A stretch of DNA of 64,000 bases from Fulverythrobacter ferritrahens (GCF_020539485.1 NZ_JACDXU010000001.1:1178001-1242000); one strand, 5' to 3'. Shown: positions 18,555 through 30,294, counted from the stretch's first letter. Translations and numbers: made by a program. The notes: generated by a model from the sequence alone, not told the origin.

Positions 18555-19108
18555 TGGCCGAGAATTTCCTTTTCCTTCTGGGCCGCAACCTCGTCAGTCT
18601 GCTTGATGTACTGATCGGTCAGCTTCTGGACCTCGTCTTCGGACCGCTTGCGCTCATCCTCGCCGATTTCCTTCTTCTTCTCGTCTTCCTTCAAGGCTTC
18701 CATGCCGTCACGACGGACATTGCGAATGGCGACCTTGGCCTTCTCCGCATATTGCCCGGCCAGCTTGGCCAGTTCCTTGCGGCGTTCCTCGGTAAGATCC
18801 GGGATCGGCAGGCGGATCGTCTGCCCGTCGATCATGGGGTTCAGCCCCAGGCCTGCCTTGGCGATAGCCTTTTCCACCGGGTTCATGTTGGAACGATCCC
18901 ACACCTGCACGCTGAGCATGCGCGGTTCGGGCGCGGAAACGGTGGCCACCTGATTCAGCGGCATCATCGCGCCGTAGACTTCCACGTGAATGGGATCGAG
19001 CAGCGCCGTATTGGCACGACCAGTGCGCAGGCCCGCAAGATCACCCCTCAACGATTCCACCGCGCCGGCCATCCGCCGCTCGAGATCTGCCTTGTCGTAT
19101 TTTGCCAT
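18551..19108 (-). CDS. frr: Ribosome recycling factor
   Basis: A 185-aa RRF that splits the post-termination ribosome with EF-G. Family features are the L-R-T-G-R-A segment near residue 26, the V[13 protein letters not shown] domain, the P[12 protein letters not shown] region and the helical tail. Length is exactly typical. It lies 24 nt after pyrH, the usual bacterial order. Confidence 0.97.
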   Translation of the reverse strand: MAKYDKADLERRMAGAVESLRGDLAGLRTGRANTALLDPIHVEVYGAMMPLNQVATVSAPEPRMLSVQVWDRSNMNPVEKAIAKAGLGLNPMIDGQTIRLPIPDLTEERRKELAKLAGQYAEKAKVAIRNVRRDGMEALKEDEKKKEIGEDERKRSEDEVQKLTDQYIKQTDEVAAQKEKEILGQ

Positions 19109-19132
19109 TGTCAGGGCTTCCCAGATTACCGT

Positions 19133-19846
19133 CTATTGCACCGTGGTCTGCACGCCCTCGCCCGCGAGAACGCGTGCGAGATTACCCTCTTCGCGGATCG
19201 AGAATACCACGATCGGGATATTGTTGTCGCGGCACAGGGCCACGGCGGAGGCGTCCATCACCTTGAGATTGTCGGCCAGCACCTTGTCATAGCTGACCTT
19301 ATCGAACCGCACTGCATCGGGATTGATCTTGGGATCGGAATCATAGATCCCGTCAACGCTCGTTCCCTTCAGCAATGCGTCGCATTTCATTTCTGCCGCG
19401 CGAAGGGCTGCGCCGCTATCCGTCGTGAAATACGGGCTGCCGACGCCTGCGGCGAAAATCACGACCCGCCCCTTTTCAAGATGCCGTTCGGCGCGGCGGC
19501 GGATCACCGGTTCGCAAACCTGGTCCATCTGCACGGCGGACTGCACCCGCGTGTGGACGCCGATCTGTTCCAGCGCGCTCTGCATCGCCAGCGCATTCAT
19601 CACCGTGGCCAGCATGCCCATATAGTCGGCTTGGGCACGATCCATGCCCTGGGCAGCACCGGCCATGCCGCGGAAAATATTGCCACCGCCAATCACCAGA
19701 CAGATTTCAAGGCCGGAATCCCTGGCGGCTTTAATTTCCTTTGCCAGTTCCAGCACAAAGGCAGGGTCTATCCCGAATTGCTGATTACCCATCAGCACTT
19801 CGCCCGAAAGCTTCAGAAGGACACGTTTGAAGCCGGGTTTGGACAT
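19133..19846 (-). CDS. pyrH: UMP kinase
   Basis: A 237-aa bacterial uridylate kinase of the amino acid kinase fold, converting UMP to UDP. It opens with [12 protein letters not shown], and holds G-G-G-N-I-F-R-G, the D[10 protein letters not shown] motif, and a late [14 protein letters not shown] stretch. It begins the pyrH-frr-uppS-cdsA-dxr-rseP-bamA-skp-fabZ series; a terminator for tsf lies just upstream, so it needs its own promoter. Confidence 0.97.
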   Translation of the reverse strand: MSKPGFKRVLLKLSGEVLMGNQQFGIDPAFVLELAKEIKAARDSGLEICLVIGGGNIFRGMAGAAQGMDRAQADYMGMLATVMNALAMQSALEQIGVHTRVQSAVQMDQVCEPVIRRRAERHLEKGRVVIFAAGVGSPYFTTDSGAALRAAEMKCDALLKGTSVDGIYDSDPKINPDAVRFDKVSYDKVLADNLKVMDASAVALCRDNNIPIVVFSIREEGNLARVLAGEGVQTTVQ

Positions 19847-19939
19847 AGGATCAGGAACTCGCTCAATTTGCGGGGGCGCCGCCCTTATAGAGCGACGGTA
19901 AACGCTGCCAAGGGGTGGACACGCCTTGGCCGGGTATGA

Positions 19940-19974
19940 AAATCCCCGCGCGGAACGAGCCGCGCGGGGATAAT
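19940..19974 (-). terminator. Rho-independent terminator of the rpsB-tsf operon
   Basis: On the minus strand, ATCCCCGCGCGG (19971-19960) pairs perfectly with CCGCGCGGGGAT (19953-19942) around a 6-nt loop, followed by a short T-run. It lies 20 nt after the tsf stop codon and separates tsf from pyrH. Confidence 0.85.
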
Positions 19975-19992
19975 TTCATCGCAGGTGGGCGA

Positions 19993-20919
19993 TCAGCCCG
20001 CGACTGCGGCAGCGACTTCTGCGGCGAAGTCGCTCACTTCCTTCTCGATGCCTTCGCCGAGCTGGAAGCGGACATAGTCCTTCAGCACGATCTTGGCGCC
20101 AGCTTCCTTGCCGGCCTGATCGACGACCTGCTGGATCGGGGTCTTGTTATCCATGACGAAGACCTGCGAGAGCAGCGCGTTTTCCTTGGCGAACTTGGCA
20201 ATCGCGCCATCGACCATCTTGGCCTGAACTTCGGCGGGCTTGCCGCTCTCGGCAGCCTTTTCCTCAGCGATAGCGCGTTCGCGGGCGATCAATTCCTGGT
20301 CAAGGCCATCGACATTCAGAGCCAGCGGGAAAGCCGCGGCGATGTGCATCGCCAGCTGCTTGCCGAGAGCTTCGAGCACATCGGCGGGAGCCGAGCTTTC
20401 GAGCGCCACCAGCACGCCGATCTTGCCGAGGCTCGGCGCAACCGCATTGTGCATGTAAGGAACGATCACGCCTTCGCTGACCGAAACGGTCTTGATACGG
20501 CGAACCTGCTGGTTCTCGCCAATGGTCGCGACATTGTTGGTCAGCTTCTCGCCAACGGTCCCGCCATCGGGATAGGCGGCAGCCTTCAGCTGCTCGACAT
20601 CGTCGCCATCCACGCCCAGGGCAACCTGAGTGGTCTTGCGAACGAAGTCCTGGAACTGGTCGTTCTTGGCGACAAAGTCGGTCTCGGAGTTCACTTCCAC
20701 GGCAACGCCGCGAGTGCCTTCCACGGCAACGCCCACAAGACCTTCGGCCGCAGTGCGGCTCGACTTCTTGGCGGCGGCGGCCAGGCCCTTGGCGCGTAGA
20801 GCGTCGACGGCAGCCTCGATGTCGCCATTGGTCTCGTCGAGAGCCTTCTTGCAGTCCATCATGCCGGCGCCAGAGCGCTCGCGCAGGGCTTTCACGTCAG
20901 CGGCAGTATAAGCAGCCAT
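19993..20919 (-). CDS. tsf: Translation elongation factor Ts
   Basis: A 308-aa EF-Ts, the nucleotide exchange factor of EF-Tu. The N-terminal UBA-like domain holds [19 protein letters not shown], and the core holds the [10 protein letters not shown] motif that inserts into EF-Tu. Length is typical. It follows rpsB by 89 nt and ends at a strong terminator. Confidence 0.97.
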   Translation of the reverse strand: MAAYTAADVKALRERSGAGMMDCKKALDETNGDIEAAVDALRAKGLAAAAKKSSRTAAEGLVGVAVEGTRGVAVEVNSETDFVAKNDQFQDFVRKTTQVALGVDGDDVEQLKAAAYPDGGTVGEKLTNNVATIGENQQVRRIKTVSVSEGVIVPYMHNAVAPSLGKIGVLVALESSAPADVLEALGKQLAMHIAAAFPLALNVDGLDQELIARERAIAEEKAAESGKPAEVQAKMVDGAIAKFAKENALLSQVFVMDNKTPIQQVVDQAGKEAGAKIVLKDYVRFQLGEGIEKEVSDFAAEVAAAVAG

Positions 20920-21008
20920 TGTTCTGTCCTTTTGAAATTATGCCACGGCACCGGGCCAATCGGCTGACCCGGCGCCGCTAGACGGCAATTATGCCAGTTC
21001 GGTTACGC

Positions 21009-21800
21009 TCAGGCCGAAGCTTCGGCGCCGGCTTCCGCTTCCACGGCAACTTCCGCGATTTCTTCAACCGGGGGCGCATCCATGGCGCCGATGTCACGGC
21101 CCGAGTCGACCACGCCTTCGTGGTTGCCCTTGGTGGCAGCCTGGGCGATCGCGTCGCAATAGAGGCGCACAGCGCGGCTGGCGTCATCGTTGCCCGGGAT
21201 CGGGAAGGCAATGCCCGAGGGATCGACGTTGGTGTCGAGCACGGCCACGACCGGAATACCCAGCACGTTGGCTTCCTTGATCGCCAGCTGTTCGACATTG
21301 GCGTCGATCACGAACATCACGTCCGGAATGCCGCCCATGTCGCGGATGCCGCCCAGCGAGAGCTGAAGCTTTTCATGCTTGCGGGTAAGGTCCAGGATTT
21401 CCTTCTTGGTGAGACCCGAAGTGTCACCCGAAAGCTGTTCCTCGATCGTCTTCATCTTCTTGATCGACTGGCTGATCGTCTTCCAGTTGGTGAGCATGCC
21501 GCCCAGCCAGCGGTGGTTGACGAAATACTGGCCGCTGGCACGGGCCGCATCAGCAATCGGCTCCTGCGCCTGACGCTTGGTGCCGACGAACAGCACCTTG
21601 CCGCCATTGCGGACGGTACCCGAAACGAATTCAAGCGCGCGGGCCATCAGCGGCACGGTCTGCGACAGGTCGATGATGTGAACACCGTTGCGGGCGCCGA
21701 AGATATACGGCTTCATCCGCGGGTTCCAGCGGTGGGTCTGGTGGCCGAAGTGAGCGCCGGCCTCGATCAATTGCTGCATGGTGACGGTAGGAGCCGCCAT
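21009..21800 (-). CDS. rpsB: 30S ribosomal protein S2
   Basis: A 263-aa S2 protein. It starts [22 protein letters not shown] and has the [25 protein letters not shown] and [12 protein letters not shown] signatures. The start at 21800 is supported by an AAAGGA ribosome site about ten bases upstream; a longer frame adds 28 unrelated residues. The C-terminus is Glu/Ala-rich. It is first in the rpsB-tsf operon. Confidence 0.97.
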   Translation of the reverse strand: MAAPTVTMQQLIEAGAHFGHQTHRWNPRMKPYIFGARNGVHIIDLSQTVPLMARALEFVSGTVRNGGKVLFVGTKRQAQEPIADAARASGQYFVNHRWLGGMLTNWKTISQSIKKMKTIEEQLSGDTSGLTKKEILDLTRKHEKLQLSLGGIRDMGGIPDVMFVIDANVEQLAIKEANVLGIPVVAVLDTNVDPSGIAFPIPGNDDASRAVRLYCDAIAQAATKGNHEGVVDSGRDIGAMDAPPVEEIAEVAVEAEAGAEASA

Positions 21801-22023
21801 AGATAATTCCTTTCCGGTTGTTCCGCTGGAAGGCTGGAACCGGGCGGAGATCCCGCCAACGGCACCGGTATGTGCGCCTTCCATGTGAATTAGCTTCGGC
21901 CCGAACCAGCAAAATGCGCAGCTCTTGCCTAAGCGGCCTGCCCCTTAGCGCCGAATATCAACAAAATCCAGCACGAATCCGGCAGCCCGCAACTGCGTAT
22001 TTCACAGGATCAGGGAATGCTGC

Positions 22024-22056
22024 TTGACAGCTTGGAACAAATAGAGAACATTGTTC
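22024..22056 (+). promoter_or_regulatory. Candidate sigma-70 promoter overlapped by a LexA (SOS) box
   Basis: TTGACA (22024-22029) is followed after 17 bases by AACATT (22047-22052), a weak -10 hexamer. Inside it lies GAAC (22035-22038), seven bases, GAAC (22046-22049), the direct-repeat form bound by alphaproteobacterial LexA. GAACATTGTTC (22046-22056) adds a palindrome. The promoter points to the small membrane-protein gene at 22169. Confidence 0.6.
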
Positions 22057-22110
22057 CTCATCAAGTCCGGCAAAGCGAAGCGACTCAGCTTTCCTACCAC
22101 CTTCCCGGGC

Positions 22111-22119
22111 TTATCCACA
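22111..22119 (+). promoter_or_regulatory. DnaA-box word TTATCCACA
   Basis: A perfect match to the strong DnaA box lies between the SOS box and the small gene, followed by a weaker CTTCCACAG four bases later. A single 9-mer can occur by chance in 64 kb (another copy lies inside hrpB), so binding is unproven. Confidence 0.3.
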
Positions 22120-22168
22120 AGCCTTCCACAGCCCTTTCAAGGCGCGGAAGCAAGCATGGAGCGGTTCG

Positions 22169-22411
22169 ATGACGATTCTTACCCTTCTTTTTGTGACTGC
22201 CGGCCTTGTCTCGTTCGCCGTGCTGGCGCGTTCCTGCGCTGCAGCCATCGCCGCCTTTGGAACGCTGCGCCGCGCCCTTGCCCATTGCGACGATGTGGTG
22301 GTCGCCCGCGTAACGATATCGGAACAGCGAGCGACGTGCCTGCGGCTCGTCAGTTCGACGCAGCTTACGCCGCGCGCTCCGCAGTCTGACGAATTGCGCG
22401 CTGCCGCCTGA
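22169..22411 (+). CDS. Small membrane protein, 80 aa, behind a SOS-type promoter
   Basis: The frame encodes one strong N-terminal membrane helix (about residues 3-30) and a 50-residue tail with several Arg and three Cys in the whole protein (residues 23, 40 and 57). A GGAGCGG ribosome site stands seven bases before the ATG. No known family is recognised. About 110 nt upstream is a TTGACA promoter overlapped by GAAC-N7-GAAC. Small single-helix proteins under LexA control in alphaproteobacteria include the Caulobacter division inhibitor SidA, so a division-checkpoint role is a reasonable but untested idea. Its last 47 nt overlap the 3' end of pssA on the other strand. Confidence 0.55.
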   Translation: MTILTLLFVTAGLVSFAVLARSCAAAIAAFGTLRRALAHCDDVVVARVTISEQRATCLRLVSSTQLTPRAPQSDELRAAA

Positions 22412-23207
22412 TCCTGCCATAGCTGATAATCCCCCAGGGCATCAGGGCCAGATAGATCAGACAGATCGCCGCCAGGGTCCACCAAGGTTCGGTCAGCAGG
22501 GCGGCAAAGGCAATCCCCACAACTGCTATCACGCCCAGCCGCGCGCTGCGCCGCGGACGGAGTGACGTCCAGCTCAATGTGGCGACGCTGGATATCATCA
22601 GGAAGGCGATAGCCGCCACCCAGATCGCAATCAGGATGGGTTCGCGGAATATCTCTTCACCGCTGGCCATCCAGAGATAGAGCGGCACGAATGCCAGCCC
22701 AGCCCCAATCGGCGCAGGAACACCCGTGAGGAAACCTGCGGATTTATGCGGCTGTTCGTCCATGTCGATCCGCGCATTGAAACGCGCAAGGCGCAGGGCG
22801 CAGCACAGGGCAAAGAACAGCGCCGCGAACCAGCCGAAACGCGGAAGCCCCTGCAGGGACCAGAGATAGAGAATCAGGGCCGGAGCCATGCCGAAGGACA
22901 GGGAATCGGCCAGGCTGTCGAGTTCCGCACCGAAACGGGACTGCGCCTTGAGCAAACGGGCGATGCGGCCGTCGATTCCGTCCAGCAAACCAGCGAGTAC
23001 AACGGCGAATACCGCACGTTCCCAATCGCCGTTGATTGCAAAGCGCACGCCGGTAAGACCCGCGCACAGGGCGCCGGCCGTAATTGCGTTGGGAAGAACC
23101 GCACGGAGCGTAAGCCCCGGCGCGCGGTGCCGCGCCACTGCATGCTCCCCTTCCGAGGCCTTCGGCCCCACGGGTTCGAGCGAATCGCCCTCGCCCGGAA
23201 CACTCAC
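22365..23207 (-). CDS. pssA: CDP-diacylglycerol-serine O-phosphatidyltransferase
   Basis: A 280-aa membrane enzyme making phosphatidylserine from CDP-diacylglycerol and serine. The full CDP-alcohol phosphotransferase motif D-G-x2-A-R-x8-G-x3-D-x3-D is present from Asp79 to Asp101. About seven helices follow the first hydrophilic 30 residues. It overlaps psd by 4 nt, so the two phosphatidylethanolamine-pathway enzymes are co-translated. Confidence 0.95.
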   Translation of the reverse strand: MSVPGEGDSLEPVGPKASEGEHAVARHRAPGLTLRAVLPNAITAGALCAGLTGVRFAINGDWERAVFAVVLAGLLDGIDGRIARLLKAQSRFGAELDSLADSLSFGMAPALILYLWSLQGLPRFGWFAALFFALCCALRLARFNARIDMDEQPHKSAGFLTGVPAPIGAGLAFVPLYLWMASGEEIFREPILIAIWVAAIAFLMISSVATLSWTSLRPRRSARLGVIAVVGIAFAALLTEPWWTLAAICLIYLALMPWGIISYGRIRRQRAIRQTAERAA

Positions 23208-23956
23208 TGGCTGACACCTTCGATCAATTGCCGCTTGCCGATCTCAGCCAGCACCGTCTCACCCGCGATCACCTTCTGCCCCATGAGAACCTTGGGATCG
23301 GTGCCCGCCGGAAGATAGACGTCCACGCGGCTGCCGAAGCGAATGAGGCCGACCCGCTGGCCGATTGCCAGCATGTCGCCCGGCTTCACGAAGGGAACGA
23401 TTCGACGGGCAACCAGCCCTGCGATCTGGGTAAAGCCGATCTGCAGGCCATCCGCCCGCTCGATCAGGATGTGCTGGCGTTCATTTTCCTCGCTGGCCTT
23501 GTCGAGGTCAGCGTTCATGAATTTACCGGGGATGTAGATTACCCGCCGCACGGTACCGCCCACGGGCGCGCGATTGATGTGCACATCGAACACCGACATG
23601 AAGATCGAGACGCGCGTAACCTTGCCGCTGCCCAGCCCGCGAGAGCCGCTGCCGTCATCCATGAGCAATTCGAGCGGAGGCTCCACTTCCTGGATCAATG
23701 TCACCAGCCCGTCAGCCGGCGAAACGATATAGCTATCGTCCTGCGGCACGACGCGTTCGGGATCGCGGAAGAAGGCGAACACGCCGAAGGTCAGCAAAAC
23801 CAGCGGCCAGCCGACGATCTCCCAATCGAGACCGATCAGGAAGACAAGGCTGATCACTGCTGCGATCACGCCGAATTTGCGCCCTTCGGGATGAATTGCT
23901 GGCCAGCGCCATGCAGCTTCACCCCGGCCCTTGTTGTCCAATATCTCACCGGCCAT
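23204..23956 (-). CDS. psd: Phosphatidylserine decarboxylase proenzyme
   Basis: A 250-aa class II-type decarboxylase precursor. Self-cleavage at Gly208-Ser209 (R-F-G-S-R-V-D) would yield the pyruvoyl group on the small alpha chain. Two membrane helices lie near residues 28-62, and the F-F-R-D-P-E-R and [14 protein letters not shown] motifs are typical. It turns phosphatidylserine, made by PssA, into phosphatidylethanolamine. Confidence 0.95.
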   Translation of the reverse strand: MAGEILDNKGRGEAAWRWPAIHPEGRKFGVIAAVISLVFLIGLDWEIVGWPLVLLTFGVFAFFRDPERVVPQDDSYIVSPADGLVTLIQEVEPPLELLMDDGSGSRGLGSGKVTRVSIFMSVFDVHINRAPVGGTVRRVIYIPGKFMNADLDKASEENERQHILIERADGLQIGFTQIAGLVARRIVPFVKPGDMLAIGQRVGLIRFGSRVDVYLPAGTDPKVLMGQKVIAGETVLAEIGKRQLIEGVSQ

Positions 23957-24080
23957 GGAAGCCTCCTAAGGGTTAGCGTGCAGTGCTACAACCCATGACG
24001 GGCGTAGGCGCACCGATGCGGGCACCAAGAGTCCCGCCTGATCCAGCGGGATAGCAATGAGCCTGTTTGAGGGGCAGCGG

Positions 24081-24166
24081 TGGTGGACAGGGCTGGATTC
24101 GAACCAGCGTACGCTTGCACGGGCAGATTTACAGTCTGCTGCCTTTAACCACTCGGCCACCTGTCC
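24081..24166 (-). tRNA. tRNA-Tyr (GTA)
   Basis: An 86-nt tRNA with a long variable arm (type II). The acceptor stem is GGACAGG/CCTGTCC and the anticodon loop CTGTAAA gives GTA. A73 and an encoded CCA end it. It sits between psd and rlmB. Confidence 0.95.
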
Positions 24167-24329
24167 ACACCATTGCCGGTGCCGGGTCACCCCGGAATTT
24201 TGACCCTTCAGCGAAGGGCCGGTCCGGCCGAGAGGCGCCCCAATGACGAAGCGACGCTTGCCTGTCAATGGGGTGACTGGCAGGAGCGCCAGGAAGATTT
24301 CGGCGAATGGCGCCAAAAAGGGAGTAAAG

Positions 24330-25127
24330 ATGGCGAAGCGTGGGGAAAAGCGGGCGTTGCGTGGGCGTGCCGGGCGAATGCAGGGCGGACGCGGCAGCGG
24401 CCGTGCGTCACAGGGTTATGTACGCCTGTGGGGGCGCCATGCGGTCGAAGCGGCCCTGAAAAACCCCGAAAGGCGCCATCGCAAGCTGTGGGCGACGCGC
24501 GAAGGCATCGAATCGCTCGATGGCGAACTGCCTGCGAATTTCCCGCTGGAATATGCCGATGGGCAGGATCTGGCCCGGCTGGTGGCGCGCGATGCGCCCC
24601 ATCAGGGACTTGTCCTCGAATGCGAGCCGCTGGAAGACATCCACCTGGATGAAGTGCTGGACGGCGACCCTGCCCGGCCGCTGGTGATTCTCGATCAGGT
24701 GACCGATCCGCATAATGTTGGTGCGATTCTACGTTCGGCCGCCGCCTTCAATGCCTGCGCCGTCGTCACGCAGGATCGCCATGCCCCGCCCGAATCCGGC
24801 GTGGTCGCCAAATCCGCATCCGGCGCGCTGGAAATCGTGCCCTGGGTGCGCGTGGTGAACCTCTCCCGCGCGCTGGAAGAAGTGGCCGAGGCCGGATATT
24901 GGCGCATCGGCCTGGCCGGCGAGACCGACGCGACCCTGGGGCAAGTAATGCCTTCCGGTCCGGTTGCACTGGTGCTCGGCGCGGAAGGCGAAGGGCTGCG
25001 CAACAATGTGGCGGCGCATTGCGACGCCCTCGCCCGGTTGCCGATCAGCCAGCAGATGGAAAGCCTCAATGTATCCAACGCGGCCGCGATTGCGCTCTAT
25101 GCGGTAGCATCGCGCGAAACCGCCTGA
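24330..25127 (+). CDS. rlmB: 23S rRNA (guanosine-2'-O-)-methyltransferase RlmB (SpoU/TrmH family)
   Basis: A SPOUT-fold RNA methyltransferase of 265 aa. A basic N-terminus precedes a substrate-binding domain (L-W-G-R-H-A-V-E-A-A-L) and a catalytic domain with the three motifs: D-Q-V-T-D-P-H-N-V-G-A-I-L-R-S-A, L-V-L-G-A-E-G-E-G-L-R, and I-P/I-S-x-x-M-E-S-L-N-V-S-N-A-A-A-I. RlmB modifies G2251 in the 23S P loop; a tRNA target cannot be fully excluded. I start it at ATG 24330, which has an AGGGAG ribosome site; ATG 24243 would add 29 basic residues. Confidence 0.9.
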   Translation: MAKRGEKRALRGRAGRMQGGRGSGRASQGYVRLWGRHAVEAALKNPERRHRKLWATREGIESLDGELPANFPLEYADGQDLARLVARDAPHQGLVLECEPLEDIHLDEVLDGDPARPLVILDQVTDPHNVGAILRSAAAFNACAVVTQDRHAPPESGVVAKSASGALEIVPWVRVVNLSRALEEVAEAGYWRIGLAGETDATLGQVMPSGPVALVLGAEGEGLRNNVAAHCDALARLPISQQMESLNVSNAAAIALYAVASRETA

Positions 25128-25142
25128 TCTGGAGACCAAGCG

Positions 25143-26018
25143 ATGACGGGAATGAAGGGATTCAGCAGCGCGGCTCGCAGCGCAGTTCTGGCAGTCGGCC
25201 TCGCCCTGCTGCTGACAGGCTGCTTCCTTTCGCCTGGCAAGTTCGATTCGGCGCTCGAAATCCGCAAGGATGGCGCCTTCGCCTTCAGCTACAAGGGCGA
25301 GATCTACGTCCTTGGGCTCAGCAAGCTGGCGGAGATGGGCGATGCATTGGAAAGCGACCAGCCTTTCGAGGCATCGCCCTGCTATGATGAGAACATAGAC
25401 GAGCGGGAATGCAGCGACGAGGAGATCGAGCAGCAGAAACGCGACTGGGAAGTGAGCAAGGCTAACAAGAAGGCCGAGGATGCGCGCAACGCCAAGGCAT
25501 TCGGTGCGATGTTCGGCGGGATCGACCCGAGCGACCCTGCCGCTGCCGAGGAACTGGCCGCCAGCCTGCGCCGCCAGCACGGCTGGAACAACGTCGAATA
25601 TAAGGGTGACGGGCTCTATGTAGTGGACTTCGCGGTCGCCGGCCGGCTGGATCACGATTTCACCTTCCCCGTGCTGGAAGGCTCTGCCCTTTCAAACAAT
25701 TTCGTGATCGCCAATCGGCGCAATGGCGGCGTCGTGCGGGTCGATGCGCCCGGCTATGCGGTGCAGTCCAGTTCCCCGAGTGCATCCAGCGGGCTGCTGC
25801 AAGCCGCGTCGCTCTATGGCGAGGATGAAGCGGAAGGCGCCGATTCACCGCGAATCCCGGAACTGAACGGGACTTTCACCATCACCACGGATGCCGCCAT
25901 TCTGGCGAATAATACCGATGAAGGTGCGCAGGCCTCCCCCAAGGGGCAAATGCTGAGCTGGAAGGTCAACCGCCGCAAGACGAATGCGCCCATGGCGCTG
26001 ATCCAGCTGACCCGCTGA
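25143..26018 (+). CDS. Predicted lipoprotein of unknown function
   Basis: A 291-aa protein with a lipoprotein signal: a basic start, a hydrophobic run and the lipobox L-L-T-G-C with Cys27 as the lipid site. The mature part has a beta-rich start (L-E-I-R-K-D-G-A-F-A-F-S-Y-K-G-E-I), an acidic, charged helical section with a C-x11-C pair (about residues 80-95), and a Ser-rich segment near 205. It begins 15 nt after rlmB and so is probably in the same transcript. I do not recognise the family. A terminator hairpin follows. Confidence 0.75.
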   Translation: MTGMKGFSSAARSAVLAVGLALLLTGCFLSPGKFDSALEIRKDGAFAFSYKGEIYVLGLSKLAEMGDALESDQPFEASPCYDENIDERECSDEEIEQQKRDWEVSKANKKAEDARNAKAFGAMFGGIDPSDPAAAEELAASLRRQHGWNNVEYKGDGLYVVDFAVAGRLDHDFTFPVLEGSALSNNFVIANRRNGGVVRVDAPGYAVQSSSPSASSGLLQAASLYGEDEAEGADSPRIPELNGTFTITTDAAILANNTDEGAQASPKGQMLSWKVNRRKTNAPMALIQLTR

Positions 26019-26087
26019 GCGCGCAGGGGCACTCCTTCGCCGCCGGAGGAGCTGTCCCGCGCGCAGGCAGCCTCTGCCCCAGACAGA

Positions 26088-26125
26088 AAAAAGCCGCGTC
26101 CACCCAAGGGTAGACGCGGCTTTTT
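26088..26125. terminator. Bidirectional rho-independent terminator
   Basis: AAAAAGCCGCGTC (26088-26100) pairs perfectly with GACGCGGCTTTTT (26113-26125) around a 12-nt loop. T-runs follow on both strands. It lies between the convergent lipoprotein and HU genes. Confidence 0.88.
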
Positions 26126-26164
26126 CTTGCGGTCGCGAGGCGTAGCGGCCGCATGGAAATCCGC

Positions 26165-26437
26165 TTAGTTGACGGAGTCCTTCAGACCCTTGCCCGCCTT
26201 GAACTTCGGCTGGCTGGAGGCCTTGATGGTCATCGGTTCGCCGGTGCGCGGGTTGCGACCGGTGGAAGCCTTGCGCTTGGCAACCGAGAAGGTGCCGAAG
26301 CCCACCAGGCGGACTTCATCGCCCTTGGCGAGCGCTGCAGTGATCGTGTCGAACACGCCTTCCACTGCCTTGGTTGCGTCACTGCGGGAAAGTCCGCTGG
26401 CATCGGCAACAGCGCCGATCAGTTCGTTCTTGTTCAT
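26165..26437 (-). CDS. hupB: HU family DNA-binding protein
   Basis: A 90-aa histone-like protein. It starts M-N-K-N-E-L-I and contains V-R-L-V-G-F-G-T-F-S-V followed by the DNA-binding arm with R-N-P-R-T-G and the prolyl tip. Such dimers bend and compact DNA. IHF subunits share the fold, but the arm and length fit HU. It precedes lon in genome order (lon then HU), a common arrangement in proteobacteria. Confidence 0.95.
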   Translation of the reverse strand: MNKNELIGAVADASGLSRSDATKAVEGVFDTITAALAKGDEVRLVGFGTFSVAKRKASTGRNPRTGEPMTIKASSQPKFKAGKGLKDSVN

Positions 26438-26623
26438 CGTAAAGGAACCCCCTCTGAGATGTGCCGGATTTGACTATGGTTTTGAATCGCCTCTCGGGTG
26501 GCCGGAATTGAGCGATTTTTGATCGCCCTGTCAAAGGCAAAACACACGCAATTGCGCGGTTTTTCACAATTTCAGTCTCGAACGCGACGAGACGTGCTTC
26601 CCGGCGGTGTCACAAGAGCAGTC

Positions 26624-26656
26624 GGCCCCCGTCACAAAACTGTCGTGACAGGGGCC
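26624..26656. terminator. Hairpin downstream of lon
   Basis: GGCCCCCGTCAC (26624-26635) and GTGACAGGGGCC (26645-26656) pair with one mismatch. A second small hairpin (GCCCT/AGGGC, 26672-26684) lies between it and the lon stop. No long T-run follows, so it is only a probable lon terminator. Confidence 0.45.
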
Positions 26657-26689
26657 GGACCGGTTCGAATCGCCCTTTCAGGGCAAATC

Positions 26690-29080
<2,391 letters not shown>

Positions 29081-29472
29081 TACGCCGCTATATCCAGATT
29101 TCTGATGCGCCGCATAGGGCGCAGGGAAGGATTTCCCATCATTTAACGGGGAATATGGGTAGCCTGCCCGCCCGCTGCAATGGGCGGAAGCCATTCATGT
29201 TCATGATTGGTTTCCAGCCGAAGTTGACAAGGTTGACACTGTGCAGAGCGGAAATCGCGCTTCCCCCGCGGCAATCTCCGGGCGGGGTCGGGATAGCGAG
29301 AATCTGGCGGAAATACGGGCATATCCGCACTGTGGCACATGCGGGCGATGTAGGAAAACAGGGATTTCCCGGCATTCGGTGGGCCAGGGGGCGGCGGGCC
29401 TGGGGGCGGCGGGCCTTGACGCTTGCAGCAATGACGCTAGGGCCGCCGCGACCTTTAGAAACCCAACTCCTC
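29081..29472. other. Gene-free region between lon and the HPP gene
   Basis: This 392-nt stretch lies between divergent genes and must hold both promoters. On the minus strand a CTTGTCAA word lies about 150 nt before lon, possibly a heat-shock sigma factor -35, but I find no clear -10 partner. A 15-bp tandem repeat lies at 29387-29416. No gene is supported. Confidence 0.4.
29387..29416. repeat. Tandem duplication of a 15-bp G/C-rich unit
   Basis: The unit GGGGGCGGCGGGCCT occurs twice with no gap (29387-29401 and 29402-29416), just before the start region of the HPP gene. It may reflect replication slippage. Confidence 0.8.
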
Positions 29473-30192
29473 ATGCTTTCCCGCATCCTCCTCACCACTG
29501 CCGCGCTAGAGCGCCAGCACGCCTTCGGCCATCTGGGATGGCTGCGCGGAGCTTTGGGCGCCGCGCTGGGAATATTTCTGGCAGGCGCGGTCACTTACGG
29601 TGTCGTCCACCTGATGGGCGGAGCGGCGGGCATGGGCGCCTTGCCCTGGCTGGTCGCACCGCTGGGCGCATCGGCGGTGCTGGTGTTCTGCGTTCCGGCA
29701 AGCCCGCTCGCCCAGCCCTGGCCGGTGATCGGGGGAGACCTGCTTTCCGCGCTGATCGGACTGGCCGCCGGCCATCTGTTCGGCACACCCTGGATCGCGG
29801 CCGGCGCGGCGGTGGGCGCGGCTATCGCGGTGATGACGCTCACTCGCTGCCTTCACCCGCCGGGCGGCGCCTGCGCCCTGCTCTGCGCGCTGGGAGCCAC
29901 CGGGGCGGAGCACTGGAACTATGCCCATATGATCCCCTTTGCCGCCAATGTCGGCACGCTGGTGCTGGTGGGCTGGCTCTACAATAATCTCACGGGCCAT
30001 GCCTGGCCCCATGTCATGCCCAAGCCCCCTGCTCCGGCAAACGAAACGCTCTACCGGCGCGAGGATCTGGACGCGGTGCTGGAGGAATGGGACGAGTTGC
30101 TGGACGTCGATGCAGACGATCTGGATGCCCTGTTCCAGGCAGTGCAACGCCGCGCGCGCAGCCGGGTGATGTCGGGCGGCAGCGGGCGCTAG
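29473..30192 (+). CDS. HPP family membrane protein
   Basis: A 239-aa protein with four to five membrane helices and the family signature C-L-H-P-P-G-G-A-C-A-L (the HPP motif) near residue 134. The C-terminus is hydrophilic and acidic (D-E-L-L-D-V-D-A-D-D-L-D-A-L). Some HPP proteins carry nitrite into chloroplasts or cyanobacteria; the bacterial members are mostly uncharacterised. The start is uncertain: ATG 29473 or ATG 29431, 14 codons upstream, and neither has a clear ribosome site. Confidence 0.85.
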   Translation: MLSRILLTTAALERQHAFGHLGWLRGALGAALGIFLAGAVTYGVVHLMGGAAGMGALPWLVAPLGASAVLVFCVPASPLAQPWPVIGGDLLSALIGLAAGHLFGTPWIAAGAAVGAAIAVMTLTRCLHPPGGACALLCALGATGAEHWNYAHMIPFAANVGTLVLVGWLYNNLTGHAWPHVMPKPPAPANETLYRREDLDAVLEEWDELLDVDADDLDALFQAVQRRARSRVMSGGSGR

Positions 30193-30294
30193 GCCCGGCT
30201 CGGTCCGATCCCGCGCATTATGGTGGATATTTCGTTTCCCACCTGACAGGCCGCAGGGTTACCCTCCTCTTCCTCAACAGGAGAGGAGAAAGAA

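Larger units (their letters stand above)
21801..22168. other. Gene-free control region between rpsB and the SOS-box gene
   Basis: This 368-nt stretch separates divergent genes. It should hold the rpsB promoter on the minus strand, which I could not pin down. On the plus strand it holds a TTGACA promoter overlapped by a LexA-type box (22024-22056) and a perfect DnaA-box word TTATCCACA (22111-22119). No convincing gene lies inside. Confidence 0.6.

Noticed and set aside
22090-22097. TTTCCTAC upstream of the SOS-box gene, as in elements A and C
   Set aside because: Only the 8-mer matches; the AACC and ATTTGG parts are missing, so it was not counted as a member of that element family.
23966-24316. 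A 116-aa minus-strand frame containing Q-V-A-E-W-L-K-A-A-D-C-K-S
   Set aside because: It is a translation of tRNA-Tyr, not a protein gene.
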